In this document: piece after piece, positions 49,801 to 62,138 of the stretch | How positions within the stretch are numbered: the first letter of the stretch is position 1 | Layout of the letters: each line of letters begins with the position of its first letter | Assembly: GCF_028389875.1 (NCBI RefSeq) | Contig: NC_084665.1 | Location: 124,452,602-124,516,601 of the forward strand | Reading direction: 5' to 3' | DNA: 64,000 nucleotides | Source: Rhea pennata | Taxonomy: Eukaryota; Chordata; Aves; Rheiformes; Rheidae | Notes under the pieces: model-generated | Told to the model about the DNA's origin: nothing | The model's input: the letters and a program-made list of their open reading frames with translations, nothing else | The model's database searches: none | Translations under genes and position numbers: made by a program

Positions 49801-52439
49801 CTGATTTAAAGTTATCCTTATTTCTCTAGTTCACAGGCACAAGGGTCATCTGTGGATCATCATTAACCCATCAGCTTAGACTTCAAGTTCTTCATGTACC
49901 CTTAACAACTCTCTCCTCTCTGGGACTCATCTTCATTTGACACTTATTTGCCCATTTCTTAGCGTTGATGGCAGCTTTCTCATTCCATACCTGAAAGATA
50001 CAAAAGATAAAGTATCCCAATCACAGTGCAGTCCGTGAGGGAGAAGGAAAAAAATGGGGAGTGATCTGGGGACTGTGTGCTGAACGCTCCTGTGGTGCTC
50101 AGCAGAAAGCAAAGGAGTCATGCCAGTTTACGCCGCTGGGGCATGAGCATCACATTTTTTTCAGTATGCAATTCAGTAACCTACTGCAGCTGATGCTCTT
50201 GTTCCACTCTTGTTTTATATACTTTCCTTGGTCCAGGGCATTTATTTCTCTCTCCTTTTTTTTTTTTTTTTTTTTGAGGAAAAACTGCTTGTTTCGCAGA
50301 CTAAAGAGTGGTATCTATAACCCAAGAAACATTGCTATATTTTATATCTTATCCTCAGTTTAAAAGCTTTTCCTGAAAAGGGATGCAGATACTTTCTGTT
50401 TCAAAAAGTAATCATAATGCAAGAACATGTGATTTTCTCTTTGGGCTGTGCTAACGTAGATTTGATGGTAATAAATGGCCTATGGGTGGGAGAAACATGT
50501 GTTTCATAGTTCTGCTATACAAATAAACCTAGGCTGAGGTTTTTCCTGTCGACACAGTACTCTCTCATATGCATGGGCTGCTTGAGCTCTTTTTTGAAGT
50601 TTTAAACAAGAAACAAGCGGTCTAATTCCCATTTACAACTTCTTCCACCACACCATAGAATGAATCTCCTCATGGACCTTTCCCAAGCTGCTTGAGTTTT
50701 GCTAACTGTGGGAACTAAGACATGGTGGTTAAGAGAGAGATTCTGAGTAGCAGCTGGGACCTGCTCTGAGACCATTGCAGCGATTTTGCGAATGAAAGCG
50801 TTTTGCGAATGAGAGCTGTGCAAGACTAAGCATGAAGTCTGCAGAATAGTAGGGATAAAATTCTGTTTTCTTCACCTCTTAATCCCAGAGCACTTTTTTC
50901 TGCTCTCTGTTCGCTGTGTTTAGAAAGCTACAATCTCTGCTAGGGATCTGGAAAACAGCTTGGCCACAATGCGTAGCTTACCATCTTCAGCATGTTGCTG
51001 GCTGTGGGAATGACGGATCTCCGTATTTCATTGTGTTGATCAACAATCTGCTGTTCGTTTTGAGCCTCAGAACGAGCAAAAAAAGCAAACTCCTTTTCTC
51101 TAGGCTGAAATGGAAAATAATAACAAGAGTGGTTCCACTTCCCAAAGGTTTAATGAATAAAATTAATTGATAGCTTCTTGTCAAAGTACAGCTCCTGGGA
51201 AATTCGTGACTTTCTTTTACTGGTTTTTCAATTCTTATAATTGCTGACATTTTTCTCGCTTGATTCATATGAACTGCACTTTTCAGAGGGAGATATGAGC
51301 CTAAGTGGAATCCACAGATTGCAGTACGCTCTACCTGATGTCTCCCCATCAAACATGGAGCTTAGCTCTGTATCCAGATCTCATAATTGGCCTTAACGTT
51401 TTGCATGCTCCTGTTCCCTACAAGCTTCCAAAGTATTTTAAGCTGGATCAGGATTTAGGGCTGTTTCCAGACCATTTTCTGAGGTATGTAAGGTCCAGAA
51501 GGCAACGAATGATTTAGATTGTCCACTGTCAGTGATGTCAGACCATGGAGCTTTGCTGAGAAAAACAGTTCAATGCTTACATTAGATTTTTCAGGCTAAT
51601 ACATCCCTCAGAATGGGGTTCTAGGTCTAAGCTATGCATCTTCACTCCCTTTGTTATTACTGGAAAAGGTAGAGGTGGTTCAATCCATGAAATTCCTTCT
51701 TAGAACTGAAGGAACTATCATCTAGAAGTACCTCTTTCTCCTTCCAATGATTGTAGAGGGAGCTTGTCTGAGATCTAAACAACTAGTTTTTTGATGATGA
51801 AGTCAGTGAGATGAATTCCGTCGTTGTTGTGATGGTGTCTATTCTAGGCATTAGTTCGTCTTATTTAATTTTAGATATCTACATCATAGACGTAGATAAT
51901 CATCTCAGTTTGCCTTTATGGTCAAGAAAAAAGGCATAAAATGAGAGATACCAAATTCTGTGATTTCCAAGTTATATAAAATGAATCAAATTCATTACCA
52001 AGCAGATCCTGACAAATAGCTCATATCCAAATGTCTACATAGTATTTATCCACATCTTATGAGCTTAATCCTCTCTGAGGAGTGATGAAGAGTAGTTGCC
52101 TAATACTTAGATACATAATTTTAGAGTAGCTTTGGTTCATATTTAGGGGAAAACTTCTATTCAAAATGGCTATTTTCAAATGAAGAGGAGAATATGACAG
52201 ATAGAGAAAATACTTCAATACAAAATCTTAGAAAAATGTGGAAAGGACAATTGAAAAATAATTTTAACTCTGAATTTTAAAGCTTTAAAGATTACTAGAT
52301 GGATAAAGCAAAACCACATGAGAAATCTATACTACAGGCTCAGATATGACTTTTTTTTGCATGTGGATGATGCTCTTACCTGTCCACAAGATTGATGCAG
52401 CAAAGTAGCCAGGAAAATGACTGCAGTTAGTGGACCCAT
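46682..52439 (-). CDS. CRISP2: CRISP-family secreted CAP protein (CRISP2-like), complete gene, 7 coding exons
   Basis: Seven minus-strand exons join by GT-AG introns into a 732-nt frame, 243 residues. The order is a signal peptide (1-19, [19 protein letters not shown]), a CAP domain (about 36-178) and a C-terminal cysteine-rich hinge plus ion-channel-regulator domain (about 188-243). Seen: QHNEIRRSV with CAP histidine H44, WNEKAA with E65, CGEN with E97, [15 protein letters not shown], and [12 protein letters not shown], which fits the second CAP signature exactly across a splice junction. All 16 cysteines of vertebrate CRISPs are present, ten of them in the last two exons. CRISPs are secreted, mostly in reproductive tract and granulocytes, and several modulate ion channels. 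Oddity: the second CAP histidine is replaced by S137. Which mammalian paralogue it matches cannot be settled by eye. CRISP2 is chosen because it neighbours RHAG in human in the same orientation. Confidence 0.88.
47676..47764 (-). CDS. CRISP2: CRISP coding exon 6 (residues 172-201), hinge
   Basis: Acceptor TTTCAG|AGGAAA and donor TGCA|GTAAGT; 89 nt. Encodes [15 protein letters not shown] and then [15 protein letters not shown], with four cysteines in the hinge spacing of CRISPs (human PCAGCPDDCDKGLC). Confidence 0.92.
48493..48587 (-). CDS. CRISP2: CRISP coding exon 5 (residues 141-171)
   Basis: Acceptor CTACAG|CTAATC and donor CCTGC|GTACGT; 95 nt. Encodes [20 protein letters not shown] and then [12 protein letters not shown] copy of this acceptor sits 42 nt upstream in a tandem duplication; the proximal site used here preserves the CAP fold. 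Confidence 0.9.
48586..48669. repeat. 42-bp tandem duplication across the CRISP exon 5 acceptor
   Basis: Unit AGCTGTAGAATCGAAAATAA and on to GAGGCATGG occurs at 48586-48627 and 48628-48669, differing at one base (TTAAGTGAG against TTAATTGAG). On the minus strand each unit carries the polypyrimidine stretch and TTCTACAG acceptor. Confidence 0.95.
49224..49369 (-). CDS. CRISP2: CRISP coding exon 4 (residues 92-140)
   Basis: Acceptor CTTCAG|GTGTCG and donor CTCAG|GTATGG; 146 nt. Encodes [17 protein letters not shown], then [19 protein letters not shown] and ends NIHSYTQ. CGEN and the spacing to W115 are typical. The usual GHYTQ is replaced by HSYTQ. Confidence 0.92.
49900..49990 (-). CDS. CRISP2: CRISP coding exon 3 (residues 62-91)
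   Basis: Acceptor TTTCAG|GTATGG and donor AAGG|GTACAT; 91 nt. Encodes [20 protein letters not shown] and then [10 protein letters not shown]. It contains CAP glutamate E65 and the first conserved cysteine, C78. Confidence 0.9.
50256..50275. repeat. Poly(T) run in a CRISP intron
   Basis: Twenty consecutive T between CRISP coding exons 2 and 3 (A-run in the transcript). Confidence 0.9.
50982..51104 (-). CDS. CRISP2: CRISP coding exon 2 (residues 21-61)
   Basis: Acceptor TTTCAG|CCTAGA and donor GATG|GTAAGC; 123 nt, phase 0 at both ends. Encodes an N-terminal extension ([19 protein letters not shown]) and then [20 protein letters not shown] with the first CAP metal-site histidine H44. The motif order is that of all CRISPs. 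Confidence 0.92.
52380..52439 (-). CDS. CRISP2: CRISP coding exon 1: signal peptide (residues 1-20)
   Basis: The acceptor CTTCAG|AA ends the 5' UTR intron two bases before the ATG, and the donor is GACAG|GTAAGA. The peptide has a hydrophobic core ([11 protein letters not shown]) and probable cleavage after the SCG segment. Phase 0 into the next exon. Confidence 0.88.
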
Positions 52440-52441
52440 TT

Positions 52442-55400
52442 CTGAAGAGAAAACAAAACAAAATACAAAGTACATTAGTTGCATAAAGTTTTTCTGGTTC
52501 TGTGGTATGTGAACAGGTTACAAAACTGTTGCAAAGTGAAGTCTATTACACAGAAGAACATTTTATTTGATGCCTAATGCAGTTGCATGTGCTTTGCAGT
52601 ATCTGCAGAGTTAACTGGACAGAACCGGTGTGAACTGGAGGATCAGAAGATTTTTCTTTGAAACCTGGCTATATAAAGAACAAATGAAGGTATGATGGTG
52701 CGTGGGCACTGCTATCACTTCCAGAAAGAAGACTTTATCCACTATTAAGACAGGGTCTTCAAGCAGCATGAAGTGTGTTCCTTGAGACAGATGGTATGTC
52801 CTTAACGTGACTGTATCTGATTTATCAGAGTTTGTTTTGACTGAAGAACAGGTCTGTGAAAGTAAAAATAAATTGTATTCAAACTTTTTAAGAAGAAAAA
52901 GGAAAAATTGAAAACACCAAACATTATTGTTATCCAAAATACGTTGAATTTTCAGTATTTCCTTCATCTTTTTTTCCCTTTATGAAAAAAGCCCATTATT
53001 TTGTTCAATAAGATCATACCGATGTGCTGCTCAAACAAGCATCAACTGTATTGGGAACTGGTATGCTGGAGTGGAGCACTGTTTGAACAAATGGTCAGTT
53101 GTTTTCATTTCTTGCTCCCTATTTACTCATCTAACTAGTTCATAAGCTATCTGGCAAATGGTGCTGATCACCCAGAAGTTACATCTGACATACAGAAACA
53201 AATAAAATCTCCAGGGAACAGTAACATTGGTTATTACCTTCTGACTGTTAAAAGGTCTTACAAGAGCAAATATCTCAGTCCACAGTCTGAAACTCACTCG
53301 TCCTCATGCAATAATTATTTTCTACATGTCAGAAGAAGGAAAGCAAATGTTTTGTATCTTGGTAGCACTGAAGATATAAAGGAAGTTTTGCCTTTTTTTC
53401 TTGGTAAAGAGTAAAGACGTGAAAAAATCCTAAGTGAGAGTAACTTTGAGCTCAGAGAGCTATCTTAAAAACAAATTGAAACAAGGAAAGGAAAATAGAG
53501 GTAATAAAAACAATCTTGTATAATAAACCTTAGAGCTGACCCAAGAGCAAAATCCACAGTGTGAGCAGTACAGATTAGTGGTGGAGATCTAGGAAATCCT
53601 CCTTGACAGGGAAACTACTGTGATAACACCTGATAAAACGGTAAATACACAGTGAAAATGTAAACAATCCACCAATCTGTCTCTACTAACAGATTAAATG
53701 CATTGATGATAGTTAGATTTGTGATTTGATTTTCCTTTCATTTAAATTGAGTTTATATTACCGAAGTCAGTGGGTTTCCTTCTTATTTAATTCTGTGCAA
53801 GTGAATCAACTCTCTATATATATTATCAGAAATTGGTGCTAATTATAGGGAAAAAAATGAGAAAGTAGTTTGGGGAACTAAAAAAAATGTTTTTCTCTCA
53901 GATAGTATAGAGTGACTCGTATTTATAAATAGTGCAGCAGTACTTTTCAGTATTTTCATTTCACTGAGGAGCATGTTTGTGGTCTCTGGGGACAAGCATG
54001 TCCATTTCTCATCCTTTCTGGTGACTAAATTTCTAAGTAAAATTCATTTCCATGCAGAGGGTCTAGAAAAGACTCACTGAACACTGAAAAACATTAAGTT
54101 TTCAAACATTTTTCTTTGTGTGTGTGATCTCTTTCGCATTCACGTTCTATGGGTATTCCACACGAGTTTGCAGTAGGAATATGTCACTATGCATGCAATA
54201 ATATATAATGTCATGGTAAATGGACTGATTAAGGATGCTCTTAAAAGCATTTAACTTTGAGGGGACTCCGAGTGACCTTAGAAATCATGACTATAGATAG
54301 AAACATTCATGGTTTCTACAACGAAGAAGAATAAAACCTTTCCATTATCTCACTTAATCAGAGAATGTAAATGCACCATGTAACTTGTATCCAGCCAAAA
54401 GTTCTTACTGTTAATATTCACAATAAAGTGTTCATGAATAAATATCAGGCATGAGTCACTATACCAGAAGAAGGCAATCAAGCCCTGTTGGAACAAAAAT
54501 TCTATATTTTTTTACATGCCCAGTTATGCAGAGCTTCAGCCTACCACTAGGGAAATTAAACCACAGAAGAAAAGAAAGTGTTTTCTTCTCACTTGCATGG
54601 TAACTGCCTAGGACTAAGTTGCCTGAGTTCAGTGAAGTCCATATTACCTATGGAATGCTTACAGAACCATCCATCAGAGACCACTTCACCAGAAGTTTTT
54701 TCTGTTCTGTCTTGGTGTGATGAGGAGTGAGCAAAAGCTCCACACAGTGCAATAAGCCTGGGGTAGCAATCCTCAATCCTCAAACCAATACACCAACAAA
54801 AAGGGCATCATAGCAGTGCCATGCAGACATAAGAGTATGGATCCACGGGCTTCATCATTACATAAAGATGGCACAGTGCCTGGGCCCAGAAATCTCACCT
54901 CTGAGGAAGTCAATGTAGCCTACAAAAACACCAAGATGATGCGTTCTGGTGACTACAACGCTGCTGTAGCTAGATAGGCTGCAGCTAAATTGGCCAGATA
55001 TTCCAATATTATATTCCACTGCATAGTGTAAGTCAAGAAGACACATACTATCACACTGAAGACTTCATGTCATTCAGATGTTCAGTCTTTACTTCGTTTT
55101 CCCACACTTACATGAGGAAATCACATCACTGAATGGATTCAGCAACCCTCAAGAGTAAAACTAGGTTTCTCTATTCTTTCTATTGCAGGATAATTTTTAG
55201 ACTGGTGCGATGTCTTTGGCTGCAGAAGGGTTGTCTGACTCTTCCTCCAGCTACAGAAATTTTCTTTTACAGATAGAAATAAGATCTTTCCAGCACATTC
55301 ATAAACAAAGCCTGGGACTCCCCAGGTAAGTGCAATACCAGAAATATGGAAGAGTTTTAGCTCCAGATTTAATTAAACTTGGTTCAAAAACTATTGCATA

Positions 55401-56428
55401 ACTATAGTTGTACAGCTGTACAATCGAAACCATTCCTTGGAGTAAATTTATTTGGAAATACTTTCAAAGTCAAAAAATGACTGTTCTCAGATCCATGTAA
55501 AGAGCATTCAATTATTAATCAATAATTGAATTCATCTTAGTGTTGTACTTCTAGATAGCTCTGGACATTTCATGCAATTTTGATTTAATGTAGAAATAAA
55601 AATCCACTAACCAAAAAGCTAGAAACAAAATTCTATTTGAAAAATACAGTCCAGGTTTTTCTTTTCTTTTTTTTTTTTCATCTCAGTGCTTCACTTCTTG
55701 CACAGCCTTGTTTGCTGCCAGCTGCTAGAACTTTCAGTATGTAGTAGGTCTGAAAGTTTACGACAGTGTAATTATTTGTTTTTCAGTTACTTTGAAATAC
55801 ATTTTTTCTTCCGTGATTTTATAGTTTTAACTTTCAATTTGTAGTATAATTTTCACCCCATTTTTTAAGAATACACTATCAACTTACTATATACTAGAAG
55901 ACGTCATAAATGTTTTGTATAGTATGTATTTGAAAGTGTGGACAAATAGTCAACATCTCTAAAAGGAAAAATTAAGAATTCAGCTATATTAGTGTATTCA
56001 ACTATTCCAGAGGAATAAATTCAACATAACAATAATTCAAATGACATTAGAAAAACATTTACTGTGATTGACCTTAATCCTATGCAAAATGGATTGATTT
56101 ATATTCATATTTAAAGAATGAAGTAAGGGAGTCAAATGACTACTTTTTGATCTAAAGAGACACAGGAATTAGACTTCTCTTAAGCCATTTCTCACCTGGA
56201 GATAAGACAAGGAGTGTTTTTCTAAGTAGAAGATATCATTTATTTTTAAATTCTACCTGTGGGATTATTATAAACAGACTTTTTAAAAAAATAAATTAAA
56301 AAATAAATAAAGTTATCAGGTTTTGTATGACTTAGATATTAATCTTTGTAATAGTACCTAATTAATACTGAACAAATGCCTTTATGGATATAATTTCTAA
56401 CACCAAAATAAAGTCCTGCATACATTAC
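52442..56428 (-). other. CRISP2: Probable CRISP 5' UTR intron
   Basis: AT-rich sequence with short open frames (for example 52611-52967 and 54589-54783, minus strand) that show no CAP, signal-peptide or other family motif. I see no repeat of known class and no further coding exon. Confidence 0.45.
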
Positions 56429-56482
56429 CTCTCTCCAGTTGGAGTCCTTCTATATCTTGAAAAGAGCAGCAGAAATTAGAGA
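56429..56482 (-). other. CRISP2: Probable non-coding first exon of the CRISP gene
   Basis: The coding exon with the ATG is preceded by an acceptor, so a 5' UTR exon must exist upstream. About 4 kb away the minus strand has a TATA-like box followed by about 54 nt of non-AT-rich sequence ending in GAGAG|GTAATG, a usable donor. The 5' end is an estimate from TATA spacing. Confidence 0.4.
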
Positions 56483-56501
56483 TTGTTCTCACTCTAGGGC
56501 T

Positions 56502-56510
56502 CTATATATA
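56502..56510 (-). promoter_or_regulatory. TATA-like box upstream of the CRISP first exon
   Basis: On the minus strand this reads TATATATAG followed by AGCCC, placed about 30 nt before the estimated exon start. It lies at the edge of a short TA-rich tract, so it could simply be part of that tract. Confidence 0.35.
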
Positions 56511-59357
56511 TGTATATATGTGCATGCCCTTCTCTCTTTGTCAATATTTGTTGCAAATAGTGACATCAGCCTCGGGGCTGCCCATTTTAGGATAATGACC
56601 CTTTCTTAGGAAATAGGTGCCTGAAAGTGAACCAATCCAATTGTGTTATTCTGGCTTTTTTGCATGTCGCCAGGGCAAAGAAAGAGAAGAAAAAGGCCCG
56701 TCCTTTCCCAGAGCAAAAAGATATGGCCAATAAACCTGCCATCTGATCAGCAGGCTGCAATACTGGCCACAAGATGAAAGCTTGAGTTTAGGGATGGCTG
56801 CTTAGCATTGCCTTTTCTGGCTCTGGCAAAACAAAAGAAATATTTGGAGGGAAAAAGATAAGTCAGTAACTCACATCATAGCCATGCACAGAATCATCTC
56901 TCTGCTGGAGAACTTTATTCCTGAACTTCCTTTGCTAAATAAAATTCTTTGCCCTTAGCTTATTGAGGCCAAAAGCCTGCAGCACTGGGCGTTATTTATA
57001 TACGCAGTAAAAGTTTGCCCCCCAAGATGTTGCTCAGAAATAACGTACTTGCAGAATGGCTACAGATGTGTGTGTGTGTGTTTATTTGTTGGCTTGCCTC
57101 TTCCCCTGGTTTGGAGCTTGGTGCATATCTGCATTTTTCTTCAGTGAAGTGTCACTCAGCTCACCTTTCCCTTTTCATAGCATCTTTGCTTTCACTATCA
57201 CATGTCAGGGAGTATCAAGAAGGCCCCTGCGTCCACCTCTTCCTTTGCTCTGTGCATAGACAACCTGTCTTGCTTCCTTCCATGCTCCAGTTTTCCTCAG
57301 GAGAAACTCCATAGGAAGCATCTGGATGTCTCCTCGTTCTTCTCCTCCAGTTCCCTCCTTCACCATTGCCTTTCCTGTGATGTCTGCACACTGAACACCA
57401 TTTTGGGTGATGACACGTTGAGGTTCCTGTCCAAAATGCAACTCAGTATTGTTCCATTGTTGCCCATTTTCTCCAGAATTTCTGGTTGTTGACATCATTG
57501 GGTTATACACCCTATGTAACACAGCTGCTTTTGTGCTTTATTTGTATAGTGTGTCACTCTTTGGAAAGTCAATCCTGATAAGATCTCCCACATCCTTTTG
57601 GGTTCTGAGATAAGTGTGAATGTGCTTTTAGTTCTAAAGTACCTGCAATAACTTTGATGACACTAAGGTTTTCAGAACGAGAAAACTTAATATCCTGCCA
57701 GCTGTAGTTATTAAGACAGCCTTTTTCTATTCAATGTAAGAGGAGGTAGAGTCTAGCAGTTTCAGATACTCAGCATCTTGGGAGATCGTTCCGGTTTTGC
57801 CCTGCTATTATGCAGAAAATATTTATCCAAGCCTGTCTGGAACCTTTAAACAGGAAGAACACATTCCCTCCCTATCCACTGCAGTCAGTAATTTTCATTA
57901 ATTTGCCATGCTCACCTGAGCTTTATTTGTATTGTTAAAATGAAATAGTTCTACCATAAGTATGTCTTTAGAATTTACCACACCTGTTTAAATGGTCAAA
58001 TCCATTTGTTTTATAAAGAATGACTGCCAGATATGCTACAATTCATGGTCTAAGAGTAAAAGCATAGGGAAGAAAAAAAAGATCAATAAAACTGACATCC
58101 GGGACCATGGCACAAAGAGCAATTTAGCATATTAATTCCCTCAGCCTTATGTGGACTACCTGAAAGGAAGGAAATGTTTATTTATTCTACTGGTCTCTAC
58201 AAGTATATGCATATCTTGAAAAATAAATCTATGAAAAATTAGATTAAAAAAAAATAAGTCCAGCTTTAGAGATTTGACTGTGGAAATTTTTCTTCTGGCC
58301 CTTATAGGAATCTGAACTGTTAGAATCTGATTTGAGCCCAAACAATGAAGGCAAATTTCCAGTTCCACTGAAGTTAATGAAAGCTTAACTAGTGCCTTTG
58401 ATTAAAATTCATGCTGTTCTGTGTCGTTCACATTTTGCATAGATCTTTTTCTTGGCTGCACAAGACACCTTGCAGACTTGACTCTCTTAGTTAACTTTGT
58501 TTTGCAAAAAGAGACATTTTTAATGCTCAGCAAGTAGGATCACAGTCTACAGGAATGCATAACTGTGTACAGCTGTCTGACTACCTGAGGCGATGCTACT
58601 TCAATAAATGCTCATATCTGCCATGGATAAATCCTTCAAAATATATATTAAATACTTAAAAATATTTATATATAACCTACAAAATATGAAGAGAGTACTT
58701 CTGGATTTTCTTTTCTTGTGCTTTAAAATGAAAGGGAGATTTTTGACTTCTCTTGGTTTGTAGAGAGGAGTTCATTACTCTTATACACTTCACTAGAAAA
58801 AAACAGCACTCTAGAAATAGAACAAAGGAGAAGAAAATATATTTTTTTCTTTTTTTTTTATTACAGAGATGGCAGTCATCTCAGCAATTAATAAAATAAA
58901 GGATAAGATATCAATGTAATCTTGTTAGTCACTCCCATGAGCTGCAAGGACTAACCAAGTGCAGAAGACTTTGGCACTCAGTGGCCTGGAAGTATAAGAT
59001 ATTTTCTTCCATAATAATAAATACTTAAAAGAAAATCTATTAATTCTTTATTTTCCCATACAGCTTGGGTTAGTTTAGCAAAACATCTGTCATAAAACAC
59101 GAGTCTAATTTTTAGTTAGATATAATAATTGTTAAAAGAGCTTTGGATTCATAACCAAATTCAGAAACATTATAAGAATTCTAATGTAGTATTGTTTGTA
59201 CAGCAAACAAAAGTATAGTTAATAAAAGCCAAAATAATATATATTTCTTGGAAGGGTTAAAACAGCTGAATGGAAAGAGTTAAAACATATTGTAGGAATG
59301 GATTGCAGCATTAATTTTAACTGCAAATCTCTCCCGCTGTATTCAGTAATTACTCTT

Positions 59358-59403
59358 GGGGAATAGTATTGATAATATCAGGGGAATAGTATTGATAACA
59401 TCA
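59358..59403. repeat. 23-bp tandem duplication
   Basis: GGGGAATAGTATTGATAATA plus TCA is followed directly by GGGGAATAGTATTGATAACA plus TCA; one mismatch. Confidence 0.92.
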
Positions 59404-60120
59404 GGGCATATAATTCTGATGATGGTAAGTGGGAATGCCCCACATAAAGGGCAGAACTAGCACTCCCTAACCTAATGCTGAAACATTCAGCTTTTACAAA
59501 CCCGTATTATAGGCAGACGGTGGAGTATATTACTTGGCAGGCCAGTAGAATTAAATGGAATGGTCACTTAACATCTCAGTAAAAAAGGATCTTTTCATGA
59601 CTTATGGTGAATAAATTGGATTTCAGTACCCTATCTGAGACTGACAGACCCTACCCAAATCTTTTATTACTCTCAGCTGCAAAAGGAAGGACTATTTTTT
59701 TACTTTAGCTACTAGGTACTGCAAATAGCAAACTGACAGAAGAATTAGGCTCTGCACACATCCTGTAGTCCTGAAACTTATTGAAATTATTTTTTTAAAG
59801 AGAACTCTGGAAATAAATATTCAACCTACATGTAATACACCCAGTTAAATACCATGTAAAGTTATTTAAACTGTAGAATACAAACATAATTCACAGTTAA
59901 AACTATAAGAGAATCGTGAGGGGGCTCTTTTTCTTCTTGAGATCATGTAGTGGTCATATTTCATTTTTAACTGTATGTCATTACTCCTTTTCCTTTACTT
60001 TCCTCTTTTCCTTCCCATCACTGTAACAGTTCAAGCTGCCAGTTGTGGCTCCCATCAAAGCGGAGGAAGAAATTTCCATTTCAGTTAAGAAGTCTGTTTC
60101 TGCCACTTTGATATAATTGT

Positions 60121-60294
60121 AATATATATACATATCAATGCACACATATATGGGTATATGCACATATATCTATATCTGTATATATATATATACACACATA
60201 CATATATAAACACACACACACATATATACACACACACACACACTATAAATACATATATATATATATATATGTATATACACACACACACACACTT
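60121..60294. repeat. Compound (TA)n/(CA)n microsatellite, about 175 bp
   Basis: Alternating blocks of TATATA and CACACA with ATGGGTATATG-type interruptions. Likely length-variable between individuals. It produces tyrosine/isoleucine/valine/cysteine-rich open frames on the minus strand that are not genes. Confidence 0.93.
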
Positions 60295-60754
60295 ACTTTT
60301 TCTGTAGCTTGCCAAAAGCTAGAATGATTTCTTGTAAAAAATGTGATAAAACTTGTCCAAGTGCTTGAACACGATATCTGAGCTGCAGGCACTTCAGAGC
60401 CAGGACACTATCAGAGGAACTAATAAACAGGTAAAAACAGAGAAATAACTGTCACTCAATTTGTCTTTGAAGCCTTGTGAACCAAAGCCGCAGAAATTGC
60501 TTGCCTATAAACAGGGGATATGGGGCGCAAGTATGGGAACTGCTGAAACAAATTCAGTGAGGTTTAAGGTATACAGTCTGTGATATACCCTTTTAAGGAT
60601 AAGGTATATCAAAGATTAAACAAGGCATTGATAAGATTAAAATGCAGCTGACTGGTGACAAAGGACTTAAAAAATAAATGTGAATGAGCACTGTGACAGC
60701 CGTGTAATCCATGCACATCGAGTCTTGCAAACAATGTCTGTTTTCGCGACACTG

Positions 60755-60793
60755 TGAAACTTGAAACCACTGTCTATGTGGTTTCAAGTTTCA
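60755..60793. repeat. Perfect 16-bp inverted repeat, 7-nt loop
   Basis: Arms TGAAACTTGAAACCAC (60755-60770) and GTGGTTTCAAGTTTCA (60778-60793), with loop TGTCTAT. A second, 10-bp hairpin follows 52 nt later. Confidence 0.95.
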
Positions 60794-60844
60794 TAAGGTA
60801 GGGAAAACAAACGAAAAACCTCAACACTAACTGTTCACAAAAAG

Positions 60845-60868
60845 AATTACTCTTACGAAAGAGTAATT
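60845..60868. repeat. Perfect 10-bp inverted repeat, 4-nt loop
   Basis: Arms AATTACTCTT (60845-60854) and AAGAGTAATT (60859-60868), with loop ACGA. Confidence 0.9.
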
Positions 60869-62138
60869 AAAGGAAATTGTTCCAGAACAAGATCTGGCAT
60901 AGATAAGGTGGGCTTTTCTATGTGTTTTTTAAAGGTTTGCAGCAAGGAGAATTCATGGTTTCTTTAATAATAATTTTGTAATAAATTTTGTTCCTTTCTA
61001 CCCATACTGTTCAAAGAGTGCCCTTAAACTCTAACCTGAGAAGTTGTAGAAAGAAATTTGGTTTGGATAGACATCATTTGCATTAAGTCCGAAATTAAAT
61101 CTAGAATTCGAATGTCTTAATTACTAAAATCATACCTTACACTTTTTGTATCAAAGCTCAATATGTGCAGGTGTACATGCTCTTTTCAATATTCTTTGTC
61201 AAAATATGGATGAACAATGTAAAAATGTAGAACTGCTCAACTTTTAGTTGAATACAGATCTGTATTTAATCTAGGAGTTCATTAGAAACAATTTCTACAT
61301 TTATAGTACAGGACATTATGGTTCTGGCTCCAGAAAAGAAACCAGGGCCACAAATAATCTCATCTCCTGGGAGAACTCTATAATGAAAGTGTCTATATTT
61401 GATATAGCCATTCTCACCTCCCTTTCTAGTCGGTGGCCCAATGGGGTGACTTTACAAAGCAATTATTCTGATATATTTCAGATGTCTAGATTAAAATAGG
61501 AAAAACTATCAGATTCAGGCCAATGAGAAAGATAAGCTACAGCCCCTGAGTCATGATTCTCCTATACAACTGATAAATCAATGCCTGTTATAAGGGAATG
61601 CTAACAGTACTATGGGGGGAGGCAAAGAAAGCATGGATACGAGTGATTTTAAGGGCTCAACTTCACTTTAAACAGTTAAAGACTTCAGCATTGACTATCT
61701 GGCTACTCAGCTAATTACACTTTATCAGCAATGCCTTTTTGTTTGCTACAAATGTTTGCTGGGAAAAGGTGTTTCTCTAATTTAACAATAATGATTACAA
61801 GTTGGGGACTCTTGCCATAAACTCTTAGGAAAAAAAGGCTTAATTCGTTCATATTTTAGCATTTTCATACACTTTATGTAGGAGTGCATCATATTAGAGA
61901 TGACACAGCAAGAAAGCTGGTCTTGTGACAGTGCCAGTTAGTAAAAGATATCTTGAACCCAAAGAGACTGAAAGGCATGGAAAAATGTAGAAGAAATTAG
62001 GACAAACTGGTTTGCAAGCCACCAAGTCCTGCATGGGCCATTCTGTTGGATTGGTTGCAGTAGACAGATGAGAAACATTTAGGGCACCAAATAGATGAAT
62101 AGATTATCACCATTTAAAATCACAATATCTTGGCGTGA

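Noticed and set aside
60085..60315. Minus-strand frame rich in cysteine, valine, tyrosine and isoleucine
   Set aside because: It is read-through of the TA/CA microsatellite.
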